64,000 nt of DNA from Diphasiastrum complanatum (Eukaryota > Streptophyta > Lycopodiopsida > Lycopodiales > Lycopodiaceae), in NCBI GenBank assembly GCA_029204225.1, contig CM055100.1:3323089-3387088 (forward strand), read 5' to 3'. Made by a program: the position numbers and the translations under genes. Below are positions 24,201 to 39,200 of this stretch, in pieces. Position 1 is the stretch's first letter, and each line of letters opens with the position of its first letter. The notes under the pieces were generated by a model, which saw only the letters and a program-made list of their open reading frames with translations, did not search any database and was not told the DNA's origin.

Positions 24201-27200
24201 AATATGCAAATAAAGAGAATGGAGATTCAGTATTTGTGGTCTTGTTATGTGAATGTTGATTCTGGTTTTGATTCTTATGTTGGTAATAATCGGATAAGCA
24301 CACTCACTAATAAACCACAAGAAGCTTCATTTACTATTGCATCCCCTAGTGCACATGCATTTTCATTACAACCTAGATGTGACCCAGCACGTGAGTTGGA
24401 GAAGTCCATCCGCACTCAGTTTAAACACGTGCTAATTAGTAATATTTCAGAGGGATTGCCGCCTAGTCGGAACGTTGATCGTCGTATTGAGCTCGTTCCA
24501 GGGGCAAGTCCGGTATGTAGGCCTCCTTATAGGATGAGCCTAAAAGAGGAAGAGGAAGTCAAAAAGATGTTGGAGGAGTATCTCAAGCTGGGGTACATCC
24601 ATCCTAGTTATTCACCTTTCGCCTCTCCTATTTTACTTGTTAAGAAAAAGGATGGTAGTTTCCGGATGTGTGTAGATTACAAGGGATTGAATAAGATCAC
24701 TGTAAAGCACAAGTATCCGATGCCCAGGATTGATGATCTATTGGATGCGTTGCAAGGTGCAACCATTTTTAGTAGTGACTGTTTTTGATCCTGTGCTCAT
24801 TTTTAATGAATTTTTTACATCATTATATATCTTGCAACGAAATGATTCTGAAACTGCAGCATCTGGTGCAATCCATTCATCACTTTCAAAACTAGGTAAT
24901 GGAATTGGGACTATTTGTCCAAAATTTCCTTTTGTATCAAGAATGTACATTGATTCATAAAAAAAGATCCCACTATCAGCTAGATCTCTTCTATCGGGAA
25001 TTTGAGAATGGAGATTGGGCCCCATGGTTGATTATTAAGAAGGTGAGCCAAGTAGCTTATAAGCTACAGCTACCTGTAGGATGCAGGGTGCATCCAATAT
25101 TCCATGTTAGCAAACTGAAGAAATGTTTGCACGATGGCGATAACCTGGTGGAAGCTCTAGTGTCTCTTGAGGAGAAAGACATCACGGGTTATGGGCCAGA
25201 CAGAATCCTAGATCGAAGGGAGCGACGATTGCGGAATCTTCTCCTTCAAGAGTATCTAGTAACCTGGAAAGGGCATCTGTTGTCAGATGCTACCTGGGAG
25301 AGGCGACAGGCATTGCAGAAGTCTTACCCAGAGTTTGTCATCGAGGACCGATGACTTGCCAGAGGAGGGAAAGATTGTTAGAGTCCAGTTACGACTCTAT
25401 CATGACCTTGGCACGGCCGGTTACCAAAGGGCCTGAGGCCTAGTGTTGGCAAGGGTCGGTGACCGACGAGGACATTTGACCCAAGTTGGGACTGGTGCGT
25501 CACGAGCAGTGACCCGGTGTGGCCGCCTGACAAGCTGTCAGAGATGCGGTGTGTCCTGACCGTCGGGACCCTAGCCGTCAGTGACGAGATGCTAGCCGAC
25601 AAGTAGTCGGGGGTCACAGGTCTTTGGCGGGGCACGAGGGTGGTACCCTATGAGTCACTCAGTATTCACAGGTCACGGGGGCCAGTTATGCCAAGTGGAC
25701 TGATCACCCACAGGTGGATGCCATGTGCCAGTTGACGGGAATAGCAGGTAGAAGGACTCATGGAGGGGGTGCCTATGGTTGGGAGGTTCATTCTACACAC
25801 CGGCTTCTAGGATTCACGAGCTTGGAGAGACTGGCTTGTGACACCTGTATTATTAGAGATTTTTCCATGCATGCGTATGTAGATGGTTATCAGGAGATTC
25901 TTTTGAAGATTCTCGAGGACATTCTAGAGTGGATGGAGGTCCACAAGTTTATTTTTGGCCTACGAGAAGACTTGCATCCTCATGTGCTAAATGAGGCTTG
26001 CAAGACCCTTGAGGATGCCATTGTAAAGGCCTTGATTTATGAAGGCAAGTGTTACAAGTGCAAAGGTCAAGTGGAGTCGGCAAGCACACCTAATACCCAA
26101 CAATAGGGTTTCAGGAAGCGTAGTCCAGCTAGCGGCAAGGGTGTTCCTTCAAAACTAGTGGAGGTACAGGTGCATCAGGGAGAGAAAAGTAAGGCGAGGA
26201 AGCCACATCGTGCCTTTGGTGGTTCCAATCTTAGCTTGCAAGGGCAAAGACTGAAGGATTATGCTACTATTGTTTGGATAAGCATCTCTTTCGAGAGTGT
26301 GCCCTTAGTGTAAACGCATGAAGTTGTATGCATTGCAAGCTCGTGAGGATGAAGGCACTCTAGGCGCTTCTCTAGCTGATTTGGAGGACATGTTAGGTAG
26401 GAAGACGAGTATGGGCTGCTCGCAGGAAGGTAATCATTATTTTTGTACATTTCTTGTTGTTAAAGCTCAAATGGGTTACTGGTTTGATGATATAGCACTA
26501 ACTAGGATGAGAGGACGAGTGGCTGGTCGAGAGTTGGTTGTCTTCTTCGACATGGGCTCATCCCATTTAAATATCAACTCCTAGCTTGTCAAGAGGCTAA
26601 ACATTCCCACAATACCCTCAGTCTATCGCTATATAGTCGAGATGATGGATGGAAAGGCTACAAAGATTTGGGATTGTCAGATTGTACAAATGCCCATTAC
26701 AATATAGGGGTACAAGGACAAGCTAGATTTTGAATGACTAGATTGGCACGTTTTGATATAGTGCTAGGTAAGGATTGGCATGCGGCTACGTTGGCAATTA
26801 TAGATTGCAATACTCATCTATATAAATACAAGCATGAGGGTTTGTCTCATGTCTTGAGAGGTGAGAGGAAGTTGGCAGTCGGCCCCCTCATCTTAGCTAC
26901 ACGAATAAAGAAAGTACCTTCACAATATCTTTATTGTTGTTATGTGATGGATGTGAAGGATTCTAGTGATGTATTGGTTAATCCAGTGATGGTAGATAGG
27001 CATGATACTAGTCCTGTACAACAATTCTCATCATGTGATTCATTGGCATCAACAATTCATTCACAATCACAATAGTTAAATAGGCTAAATGAGTTAATCT
27101 GGCAAGAGTTTAGGAGTATGTTAACACAGGAGAATTGTGTTGGAGTGTCTCCTACTCGGAATGTGGAGCATAAGATTGAGCTCATTTCGGGGTCTGGTCT

Positions 27201-30200
27201 AGTTTATCAACCATTGTACAGGATGAGTCTTAGGGAGGAGGATTAGGTGGATTACGACTTATTATCAAGAAGGTTGGTGAGGTGGCTTATAAGCTACAAC
27301 TACCTGAGGGATGCAAGGTGCAGTAAGTGTTCCATGTTAGTTGTTTGAAAAAATGCTTGCATGATGGTGATAACTTGGTAGGTGGTGTGATTGCACTCCA
27401 GGAGAGAGATAAGGTGGACCATGGGTCGAAGCGTGTCTTAGAGCAGAGGCAGAGACGATTGTGAAATCATGTCCTCCAGGAATACCTCGTGGCATGGAAA
27501 GGACTACCATTGTCAGAATGAACCTGCGAGCATCATTCATAGCTACCACGTGCTTAGCCTGAGTTTGTCATCGAGGATCGATGAGTTTCTCAAGGTGGGA
27601 TGGAATGTTAGGACCCACCAGTCATGGCATGATCTCGCTAGGACCAGTAAGTATAGGGTTTTGTGACCATCGTTTGGGTCTAGTGACTAATCACATTGAT
27701 AGCCCATGCACCGGTTGTGCGGGGTTTTAACAGCCACTGACGTGGTGTAGAGGTGCAAGCTGCGAGTATGCGTCGTGATGCGTGACCATCGTGCCACTGA
27801 CAATGCTGCTAGTTGGGCTATATGGGTCGAGGCTAGGAGTTATGGACTCGGCTCATTACATTCGCCATGTCCATTTACATTTACTTTACTTTATGCATAG
27901 GCAGGCTTTGGGCCCTTTTTTATTCATTATTTGACATTTAAACTATATGGTTGGCCTTGGGCCCTATTATTGACATTTAGACCATATTATTGGCCTTGGG
28001 CCCTATGATTCACTATATTAGTTATTTGGTCATATTACTGAGAGTGGGGGCCTTCTTGGAGGGCGCACTATTTTCCCTCTCAGTTTGGCCCTAGCCACTG
28101 GAAGCTTCCTTTTAGGGCTTCCTCTTGGCTATAAGTAGGGATTCTGTGTCATTTGTTAATTGGCTTATGATATGATCTCCTTCTTTAGTCTCTTTAAGCT
28201 TTCTCTCTCCTGCTTTCTAGGGTTAAGTCTTGCTTATGTGATGCTTTCATAGACTAAATCTAGATCAGCCGTGGCTACGTTCATAACTCTACGGTTAGTT
28301 GGAAGTTGGGCAGTTGTTCCACTATTGGGCTCAATGGTGCATGGGGGTGGTAACCTATATTCCAATGTGTGTTGTTCAGCGGTTTGAGTATTGTTGGGTT
28401 CAAGGTGGCCTAGCCAGCCATGCAAGGATGCCAAATGCCTGGGAGCTGGAATAGCAGGTAAGAGCTATGAGGGTTACCGGAGGATGGAAGGAGATTCATG
28501 GTACACTACAGCTTTTGATTTGACGAGATTATGCTTCTAGGAACGTAACCCCGTATCAAATTTTTGAGATAATTTTGCTACAACATAATAATAAGAGCTT
28601 TTGATAAGAAAGTCTAAACACGATTTATAATAGTTGTTATTTTTTGTTGGGGTAAAAGAAAAATAGATCACGTAAAATGATCTTGAAGGCAAATAGGTCA
28701 TTTTGGCAAACATGGCTATAACAATAAAGAAGTGTCACAATCTATAATGTCTTTTTGTTGTACTAATAAGGTGCAATGTATTTTGGCTTTATGTTCTCTT
28801 TTGTAGAAATTACACTTTATGAAAGTAGCCTTAACGGAAATTCTAGAGATGTTCCTCAAGATTGATCAATGTTTCCATTCCTAACAACCTTTAAAGTGTT
28901 CAAGAAAGTTAAGTTTTGCTATGTGGAATTTATTACTTAATAATGACCGAGTAAGAAACATTCATGGCATAGTGCTCAATAAATTCAGGTGTCAACCTTT
29001 ATTTTATGCTAATCACTTATTGGTAGTCGTAGTTGGAGATTGAAAGACTACGCCAATCGATTATGGAGCCCAAGGAAACTTCATCGATCAATGGTCCTTC
29101 TACAAGGTTAATTTTTAGAATGTTGAAAAAATTAGTTAGAAAGCTGAAACGTATAAGAAATCATGATTTGCAGAGAACTCAAAATTTTTTGTCCATCTTC
29201 TTTCCTTATATTTGCTTTTTTCCCGTCTTAGGACTAGGCATGTAGAGTTTGGCCCATTTTTCTCCTGAGTGAATGGAGTAAAAACCTTACTAACAGCTAT
29301 TTGTTGTTTAACCAAATTGACTATTCCATCAAGTTATACTTTCTGTACATTCCCTAGCTTACGGTACGAGGAAAGCATCACAGTAAAACATAGATGGAGA
29401 GAAGACTACAAATGTATAGATCAAAAGCTGTATGTTAATGACAGAATTCATGACACCTACCAGTAATCTGACTTTTTTAGTCAAAAGTATGCTAACTGAT
29501 TTACATTTTTGACCAGCCTGGTTTAGGACTCATGAACGCATGACAACCTCACCTTTGTCAAGTTCCACTTCGATACACTCATAAGTAGTTCATTTCATCC
29601 TCAATCTACAACAAACAACCCTTTAAAATCCAATGAATTTGAAGCACTGAGTCACTGATTGAAAAACAATGTTCTTTGTTGATGTGTTTTCATTTATGTT
29701 AAAGATTTCGGTTCCAGCAAATTCCAGGTGTTTTGTTTTTTGGGGCCAAAATGTTTTCGGGTTGTCTCTCTTTCTTCCACCATCTCCATGCAGTCACGAC
29801 CTGTGAAATTTCTTTGGTTCCACCAGTAACTAGTAGCAATACCAATAGCCGGATGAGTGTAATTGGCTACAGTGAAGGATGGGAAGAAATGGATAAGAAT
29901 GAATTTTCCCTTTTCCCTTTTCCAACAATGGCTATGCTGATGCCAATTGTCGCTTCTGCTCCCTTTCTGTCTATACAATGCACATACTTTTTTATCTAAT
30001 GACTAGCTAAATGGTGACTACACAAGGCTTGTTGAACATCAACAATATAAAGAACATAAAGCAAAAAGGGTGTTAAAATGGATGCACAGGCAACAAAAGC
30101 TTACTGGATACCACTAGATATATATTACAGAGCTTATTGTATATTAGTTCATTGAATAATTGGAGGAATGTTGTAAACCAAAGGTGTGGAGTAATACCCA

Positions 30201-33200
30201 AATTGTACCATCAAATTGAATTGACATCACATATCAATTACCAAAGGCTCCCTCCAAAAACACAAGCATGCTCCTTGCCACAATGTGCCTCTAAAAGCCA
30301 TCCTCAATTCGCTGCCTTTTTAAAGTGTTGCCTCCAGAGCTTATCCTCAACATAAGGAGAAAGATTTGATCACTTTCATATCAAATTGATGAATCATGGT
30401 GATTTTCCGATTTTCTCTCTCTAAACATTTTTTCTCTCTAGATACCAAATGCTATTGCTGTATCTCCTTCAACTTGTCTTTCCAACATCAGGTGGTGCTA
30501 AGGACTAAATTTGCTCCCAAACTTAGACCCTCATTTCAGGGCACTACCTTCTATTATAATATTTGGTCAATTGGCCCTGTCAAGATTGATTAGTCCATAA
30601 TCGACCCCAACAGCTGCTCGTCACATCTCAACTAACTCCAACGCTATTGACCAGGCCCACGATGATAATTCTCGATTTTGCATCTCTTCAACTTATTAGA
30701 TAGTCTCAGTGGGCCACTACTTGCAACACACATGAACATGCTTGGGCTCAATGTGTAGCTATAATGCCTAGCTATAGTTACCATATCATCTTTGCTTATT
30801 CTTGACTGGTCTTTTGGCAGCCTATTGGTTCGAGGCCATGTTAGGTATGAGATTGGGGCCTAACACAAGGCAAGCAAGAACAAGTAACAAAACACAAGGA
30901 TTTAGGTACAACCATCAAAGTCATAGTGATATGAGAAAAGGATTCTCAAAAAGTGGTGGTTGAAGAGATTTTCTAAATGTAGAGGGTGCGTTAGAAAGAC
31001 CTAAGAACATAACCCTAAATTTTTAGTGACACTCGTATTTGTAATGGGTTGTCATAAGTCCTTAGGTTGAATGTGACAATAATCTAACTGTAGATCAATT
31101 TTGGAGCAAAGAACAGATCTTTGATATAAGCAAAGTAGATCATTGATCTGATGATAGAATACTAGGTTTTCATAGTAACCTTGTTCATGGCTTTGCAAAG
31201 CCTTGGCTAGCTCCTACGCACATCATCAATGTACATAATGTTAAAGTGATCTATATCTTAACCAATGATAAGATAATTATACTTGCCAAACCAATATATC
31301 AGGTTAGGAGATATTTGCTCCATGACATTTGAGACTTTAAATGTCGTTACCTGGATAATGTATTGGTGATTTTACTTCTTGCATTTGTTTTGAAGAATTT
31401 TCTTTGAGTTACAAGCTTTTCTATGTGATGACATGATAGGATTATAAGGTTAAGGAACCTATGATCTATAGTTCCCTAGTGTACATGGCGTAATTTTCTT
31501 TTTCTATTTTTTGAACTTGTTCCATATATACAAAATGAAAGGTAGAACTGAAAAATGTTTGGAATTAGATTTCATTCTATGATCTAAGTTACAAATATTT
31601 AAATCTTTTTTAGGGGGGAAACATCTTTTCAAGCTGGTGCAACGATGAAGAAATTCAATCTTGTAACATCAACTAATGAGGTACTCCTTCCAATTTTCGA
31701 GTACTTGTTCTTTATAAGTTTGATGAAAGTTGAAACTCAAGTGCCTTTGTGTGTCTTTGCATTTATTCCTTGTGTTCATTTTTGGATGAAAGTTGAATAC
31801 TTTGCTTTATAATGGATACAAAGCCAATGAAGTCTATATGAGTCTTCTTAATAGCTTGGCAATCACAATGTTATGGACACGGTTACATACCTATGTAACT
31901 AGCAGTATTTCAGACCCCTATTGGTCCATTTAGTGTTGGGGGCTAAATGGCAAGTTACCCTTGGATAAGGGTTACCCTTAGGATTAAGGGTATGTGCCTT
32001 TGGATAAGGGCAGGCAAGTGACTATACCTTGGTCGGAGGTATGGAGTCACGTGACCCTTGGATAAGGGTTACCCTTAGGATTAAGGGTAGGTGCCTTAGA
32101 TTAAGGTACCAGTGTCCTTGGTTAAGGGCAGGTAGGTGTCTATGCCTTGGATGGAGGTATGGAACCTAGAGAGGTGTTAGAAAGTCATTTTTTTCTAAAC
32201 CTTGGGCCTCAACCTTGAACCATATCACTTTAATGGTCTAGGACCAAAGTATACATGCACAACTTTGGCATTGGGACCTAGTAGGAGGGCGCACTTCCAA
32301 TGGGTTCAATGAGTTCCCAACTCCCACAAGAAAGGCATTCAAAGAGTCATAGGTTATGGAAGGAGTCTCTTGACTTTCCATAAGCCTATGGAGGTTCTTG
32401 GAGGTTCTTTAACTCCCCTAGGCTTCTCTCTATCTCATTGGATGGGCATGGAACTCCATAGTGCACTGGAGGGGTCCATGGGCCATCTATATGAGGGTAG
32501 TAGGGCGCCCATTGGGGGGGGAGGAGAGATCTCTCTTGCTTGCTTTGCTTATGCTCTAGTGTTGCTATTAGTGTGTAGAGTACTTTCTTGTGTGTAGTAT
32601 GCTTAGGGTCTGGATCTTGCTTATGGTATGGGACATTAGTAGGGTTTGGATCTTGAGTATGCTATAGTCTGTTGTGGTATGCTTGTGATTTGTTTATGGT
32701 TAGCAAGGGGGTGCTAGATAGGTCTTGCTTGGAGCTTGGATTTAGCTATGGTTGGGTGGTGAATACTTGAGGCCAGCTTGTTATCCATCTTTGTGTTTAA
32801 GAGTAGGGACACAGGTGGAGGAGAGATCCTTGGAGGCTTGCAGATCCTTACTTGCAGGTGGAGGCATCCTAGCTTGGAGTTGGGGAGCATCTTGGAGCTT
32901 GCAGGTTGTTTGGAGGACATTTGGAGGCTCTACCTTGGATTTGGAGAACTTCCTCACCTCTTCTTGTAAAAGACACACTTTTCCATATGCATCCTCCCCA
33001 ACTATTGTTGGCTCTCACAATTGTTTTATTGGTTTTGGGCCTCTTTTTTCAAATAAGACTATTATGAAAAAGGATCGTTCTAAAACCTGCCAAGATGCTC
33101 TTGACTAAGTATAAATAGGAGCCAATGTTGAGTTTAATGTCTTGAGCTTCTTGTAGGAGGGTTGTATACTTCTAGAGATCTTAGTTGGGGATTTGCTTGA

Positions 33201-36200
33201 GCTATCAACAAGCATAATTGTTCGTTCAATTTTCTTTGTTGGAAAATGCCTTGTGAATGCTATTTGTTGTCATCATACATCATTTGATGCTAATATTTGT
33301 GATCGAGCTCATAACATGATATTAGAGCACTTTTCTACTTTATTAAGTTGTTCTTTTCTCTCTGGCTACATTTTCTTTCTCTTGATTCTTTTCTCTAGCC
33401 ATTTTTCTCTTTATGGCCCTAAATAGACTTTTTCATCATAGCTTTTTGGTTTGTGATCAAAATAGAGTTATGCTAGTTGTATTGGTTTTCTAGAAGTTAG
33501 GCACTCTTGGAGAAGTAATTTTCTTTGCTGGCTGTTTTTGAGAAACCCTAATTGTAGAAACTCTAATATTTTACTTTTCGGCATCTCTTTTGTGATACAT
33601 TTTTGAAATTGCAAAATTAATTCACACCTACAAATTTAGATGGCACATTGATTGGAGCTCTCTAACTCAAAATTTGGGTCAAAGGGGATATCTTTTCATT
33701 TTGTGAACAACACGTTTTCATGAACATTTGAGTGAATGTACATGTTGTAATGTTGTCTTACTAGCCTAAAGATCCATTTTCTATCATTCTTGATTTGTTA
33801 GAAGTGAAGTTATTATGAAGTCAAAATTTGGTCAAAATAGGAGAATGTTTTTCAGAAATAGATTTCGTTTCAATATTGAGTGGATCTTTACATTCTTTGT
33901 TGACCAACAAGCGCAACAAGCTTTATGGCGCTTTGGATCCCCTTACTAAGTTTCCACCTTTTCAAAAATTTCACTACAATTTCTTCTCATTTTGATCATT
34001 TCATTTTGTCATCATTATGTTCTTTTTATTTGACTTGTTTTTGTCCTTATTTTTGTTTGTTCCACATTATTTTTGTGTGTTGGAAAACACAAGTCAACAA
34101 CTTCTAATATTCTTGGCTCTATCCTTGCCTATTATGGGTCCTTTGGGAACACTGAATCAACAAATGGGCTGAATGCATTAGAATCCTATTTTGAGATCTA
34201 TCCAACACATGATGCCTTTAGGATTGAGATGGCTACTTTCTATTTTCTAGGCAGACGGTGGGAGACATAAAGATGAGGTGGTTGATGCAGACACCAATTT
34301 TTTTTTCATATAGTATGTGCATGGTACAAGAACCACCACTATTTCTTCCTAAGTAGATGTAGAGGTTTATGTTCTTCGCAAGGTTCTTTTGCCTATCTAT
34401 GTGCCAACAAATGTGTGGCTACTTATTCATCTTCAAGGCAGTCCTATTACACATATCTTAGATGAGCATGCCTCTATCTATGGCTTTAGTGTTGGTACAT
34501 AAAACGACCACCAAGAAGTAACTAGATTCAAGCAACACTGTAGAGTGAGTAGAACAAACCAACTCAACCAACAGGACCTACGGATTTTCCCCCAAGCTAT
34601 GGAATTGGAAATCAACTACAACAGGAGTTCCCACAATCTGGCAAGATCTTTAGAAGCAAGGCACGACACTAGTGATAGTAGGAAGATGCAAGAGGAGATA
34701 GTTGTACTTTCCCCTTGCATGCACTCCACTCACGACCTCATTAAGTGCACACTGACTCATTAGCATGACAACTTCAGTTAATAGCTTACTCACTCTCTCT
34801 AGATAGAAGGCCTTCTAAACCATTTTTGGCTAGAGGGTATCCCCCCCTAGCAAACAGTCATTAACACCAGCCCTCAATGAGTCATAGGCCTACTCACTCT
34901 CTCTAGATAGAAGGCCTTCAAAGGACATTAAACCATTTTTGGCTAGAGGGTATCGCCCCCCTAGCAAACAATCATTAACACCAGCCCTCAATGAGTCTTA
35001 ACCACCAATGAGGTCAAACTAACTCATGGTATTGTATGGTTAACTGTGGTTAACCAGGGACGTGACATTCTTCCGCCCTTAGAACATTCTTGTCCTCAAA
35101 ATGTAAAGTTAGGAAAGTCTCTCTTTAGACTAAATTTCTGTTGCCCAAAGTCATCATCTTTGGAGCGTCCTTTCCATCGAACCAAGTGCTTTGTAATAAT
35201 ACGATTTCTCAACCATATTTCCCAGGTAACTAGTACTTTTGTTGGTTCTAAAGGAGCTCTTTCTGACATGTCCTCCACAAGGTATAGGTTTTGGAACTAA
35301 TCTTATCTATGTCATGTAAGCTCAACTTCAATCGACTTACATGAAATAGGGTGAACTGAAATTTCATTTGGGAGATTGAGACAATAGGCCAAAGATCCTA
35401 ATCTTTTGTTTATTTGGTATGGCCTGCAGTAACATGTAGACAATTTGTAGTGTTTTTCGGTACGCATTATCTTTGAATACTTCAGAATCCGTAGATAAAC
35501 CCAATCACCCACTTTGAACTCACGAGACGATCTCTTCAAATTAGCATAATATTTGTCCCTATCCTGGGCATTCTGGACATTTTCACATGCTAATCTGAGT
35601 CGCGATCCGCTGCAAAAACGTTACGGATCGTGTGATCCGGAACGTCAGCGATCCGCGACCCGGATCGCTATATTTTTTTTTTTTTTTGTGGAAAAAGGAG
35701 TAATGGCCAATTTTTTTTTTTGAGTTTAATACTAACTAAACCATAATTGAATGGTGACATGCTTTTCCAATAGATATCATAAATCAGTTTTGAAATGGTG
35801 TTCTGATGCCAATGGTTTGCAGATCTACTGATTCCGTTTTCTGTTAGAAAACAATAGAAAGAGTTAGAAGGAGCCTTTCTTAGACTGGCGGGAATTGTAT
35901 ACTTCTTGTGGAATAGCTGAAACCATCTGAAACCATCTACTGATGTCCAAATTTCTGAAACCATATGAAAATGCAGCCAATTTTCTTAAACCATCTACTG
36001 ATGTCCAGATTTCTAATGAATGTTGCCTGCAGCCATCTGAAACCAAGCAACAGGTCTACATAACAATTGCTTTTTTGATATCCTTTCACATGATACCCAT
36101 ATTGGCAACTATCCAAAAAAAAAAAATTTGCGTTCCGGGAAACTCTTATGGGAAATCCCGGATCGCGTTCCTGAACGCGTTCCGGAACGCGGACTGCAAC

Positions 36201-39200
36201 TTTGATGCTAATTGGAACATTTCTTGCATTTTGTCCAAGAAATCGGCTACTTTTTTCATTTCGACTTCAGTAGGTGACCTAGGTTGGAATCCGTACATAA
36301 GCATAAACGGGCTATAACTAGTAGCTGAATTCTTACTACTATAATTAGCAAATTTAATGAAGGAAAAATATTTTTCCCATTCGGATTGCTCCAAAGACAC
36401 ATATGCCCTAAGCATATGTTTCATGGTTTGATTAATCCTATCCTTCTGTTCATCTAATTCAGGATGGTCAAAAGAGCTAGAACTGAGGGATGTTTCTAAT
36501 TTATGAATATGTCCGACCAAAAGTGTCCTATGAATTTTAGATCTTGGTCACTTACAATGTTGTTAGGTAATCCGTATAACCTAAATAGACGGTCCACAAG
36601 TGTTTGAGCTAATCAGATGCTCTTGTAGTTTTCTTGATAGGAATAAAGGTAGCCAATTTGGTGAGGTGATCAACTATCACCCAAATTGCATCATTACCTT
36701 TCTGTGTCCTTGGAAGACCCACCACAAAGTCCATTGAGATACTGTCCCATCTTTTATTCGAGATATCCAATGGATGCAAGAATCCACCAGCCTTTGACCT
36801 CGCATTTCAAAATAGAAGACTCTACAAATGGTTTCATCTTTGGCCAAGGAAGTCCCTCTGTACCAAGTCTATGGTACAATGGATGCCTGGATGCTCAGCA
36901 CACCTTGTGAATTAATATTCTCCTTGCTCATCATGCTTGATTGTAACCTTTGCCAAATAGGTCCAAAATAAGAGCCTTTTTCACAAACACCCCTCAATGA
37001 GAGGTAGAAGTCTATAAAGATTTCTTTGAAGGGAAGTTCATTTACTTCACCTATTTGACTTAGAGGTGCCTTTAAAGTAACATACTTCAACGTCGAGTAT
37101 TTGCATAAGCTTAGCCCAACGTGCCTTTCTACCTCTCAGATCATTCTGATTACAAAAATACTTAAGGGGTTGTAGTTGGATTTCCTCACCTACCTTCAAA
37201 CCCTATTTTCTAGATCCATACAATAGGAATGCAAATAGGATAGAATAGTAGTTTCTCCTTTCTGGCATGCAGCAATAGTTTTTTCCCAAGGGAGGAATGC
37301 TATTCTCAAGATGTTATGCAAGCTTCCAATGAAACCCTAACCACCAACCAAGCATTAGCACTAGTCACAAGCTTACATTTTCCTCTCTCTTTTCTCTTAT
37401 AAAGATTGCAACAAATACAAAATCTAACGACTTTCAAAATAGTATAAACATCAAAATTCAAATAACATGACAGAGATTGAAGTGAGAGTAGAAGCAAGGA
37501 CATCCAATTTCCAAAATAGTAAACTCTTCACCTTTCTTTGATTGAACATAAAAATGAAGTACATTGAGCCACTATTGACAGTGGAGTTTAGGTATTTGGA
37601 CCTTCTTGGCTATTGGCCAATTTCTACCTCGCTAACCTTTGAATTTCGAAATAGGTGGGAAACACCTTTTGTTCATCTGACTTGACTTTTAGGCCTCTGA
37701 TTGATTTAATTTTGCAATGGCCTTAAAGGCACTTTTATCTCTAACTAAACAATGACATAATGGCATGCTCATCGGGTTGGACTTACACACGTAGGTGCTA
37801 GCCCTCACACCTATTTTTCTATCTGGTCAGCACTATATACATGGATTCCGCCAAATGTCCAATAGGGGTTGGTGATCAGTGCAAACCATGAATATATTAC
37901 CATACAAGTAATGCCTCCATGATCTTATGGCATAAATCACTGCAAAAAGTTCCTTTTTCTATGTGATATAACATACTTGGGGATCAAATAACTCGACTTT
38001 CAAAAGCGACTGGCCTACCCTCCTATAGAGGTACTGCTCCTATTGCCAAATCACTCACATCAATTTTCATGATGTAAGGTAAATCCGGGTTTGCTATTTG
38101 CAATACTGAAGCAGAGACGATTAAATCTTTGAATCTTTTAAATTTTGATTTAAATTGTCGCTCCACTGTATAGGCAGGCTCCCTTTTTAAAGTCCTTACT
38201 TCCTTCATATTAAGAGGTGCTGCAATTTCAGAAAAAGATTCTATAAATATTTGGAAGAAACTTGGAAATCCTAGAACAATTTTTGGAATGGGCCACTCTA
38301 CGACTATTCTTATCTTTGTTGGCTCAATTTTTATTGCCTCAAAAGTGATAATATGACCAAGATAAAGAAGTTCACATTTCAAGAATTCACATTTTGACTC
38401 TTTTGCAAAAAGCTTTTCTTGTCTAAGTATTCTTAGCATAGTCTGGAGATGCTTTAAATACTCTTTGAGTATTTTACTATAAATGAGAAGTTGTCCAACC
38501 TGCCACAAATTTCTCCAAATATGGACGAAATAAACCGTTCATTGTTTGTTGGAAGGTGGCAGGAGCATTAGTCAAGCCAAAAGGTAAGACTAAAAACTCA
38601 TAGTGGCCAAATCTAGTTCTAAAACCAATCTTGGATACATCACCAAGATCAATTCGGATTTGTCGATATCTAGTTTTTAGATCGATTTTGGTAAAGTACT
38701 TGGCTCCACCTAAACGATCCACTAAGTCGTCCATTCTAGGCAATGGATATTTGTTTTCAATAGTGACTTTATTTATACCCTTGTTATCGTGTCCACGAAG
38801 CTCTGACCCTGGATTAATATCCTGTAAGGGGGTCAGAGGGCGTGTTTGGACCCATAAACTAGTTATGACTATGAGGGGTTGGGGACCTCATGGCAATCAA
38901 TCATAATAAGTGGTTAGAGGCCTAAAACTCATGATGGTGGATCTACATGGTGCTAGCAGTGACTCATAGGGGGGTGTGGCTGAGGTGATCCAGTTGGGCT
39001 GCTGAGGTGTCCCAGTGAGGTCTCATAGATTACTTGCACTTGGGGAGGAGCCTTGGAGGGTATAAAGTATACCCATAAGCTTCCTCTTGGAGGATGCTTA
39101 ACATGCTACTAGATTGATATCTCTCTCTCATATTGAAATATTGCTAGTGGTCCATAGCTCGGGGGGCTAGATCCGATTGATCTAGGTTTGGTTGGGTTGG

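Larger units (their letters stand above)
16312..25843 (+). mobile_element. Gypsy element Y, chimeric, full-boundary
   Basis: A 9.5-kb element bounded by Y-type LTRs (TGTTAG...GTGACA) and a CCTGT duplication, inserted in relic Z inside the CEP104-like intron. Order inside: left LTR, primer-binding site, leader, nested element W, gag/pol of a second gypsy family (X), gag-protease-RT of Y itself, a foreign ~213-bp segment, then the Y chromodomain tail, polypurine tract and right LTR. All coding parts are broken, so it could only move in trans. E1 at 2039-7213 is the closest relative. Confidence 0.8.

Noticed and set aside
29694-29999. Overlapping frames in the second visible intron as a nested gene
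   Set aside because: Both strands are open over the same bases, and no motif or splice context is recognisable.
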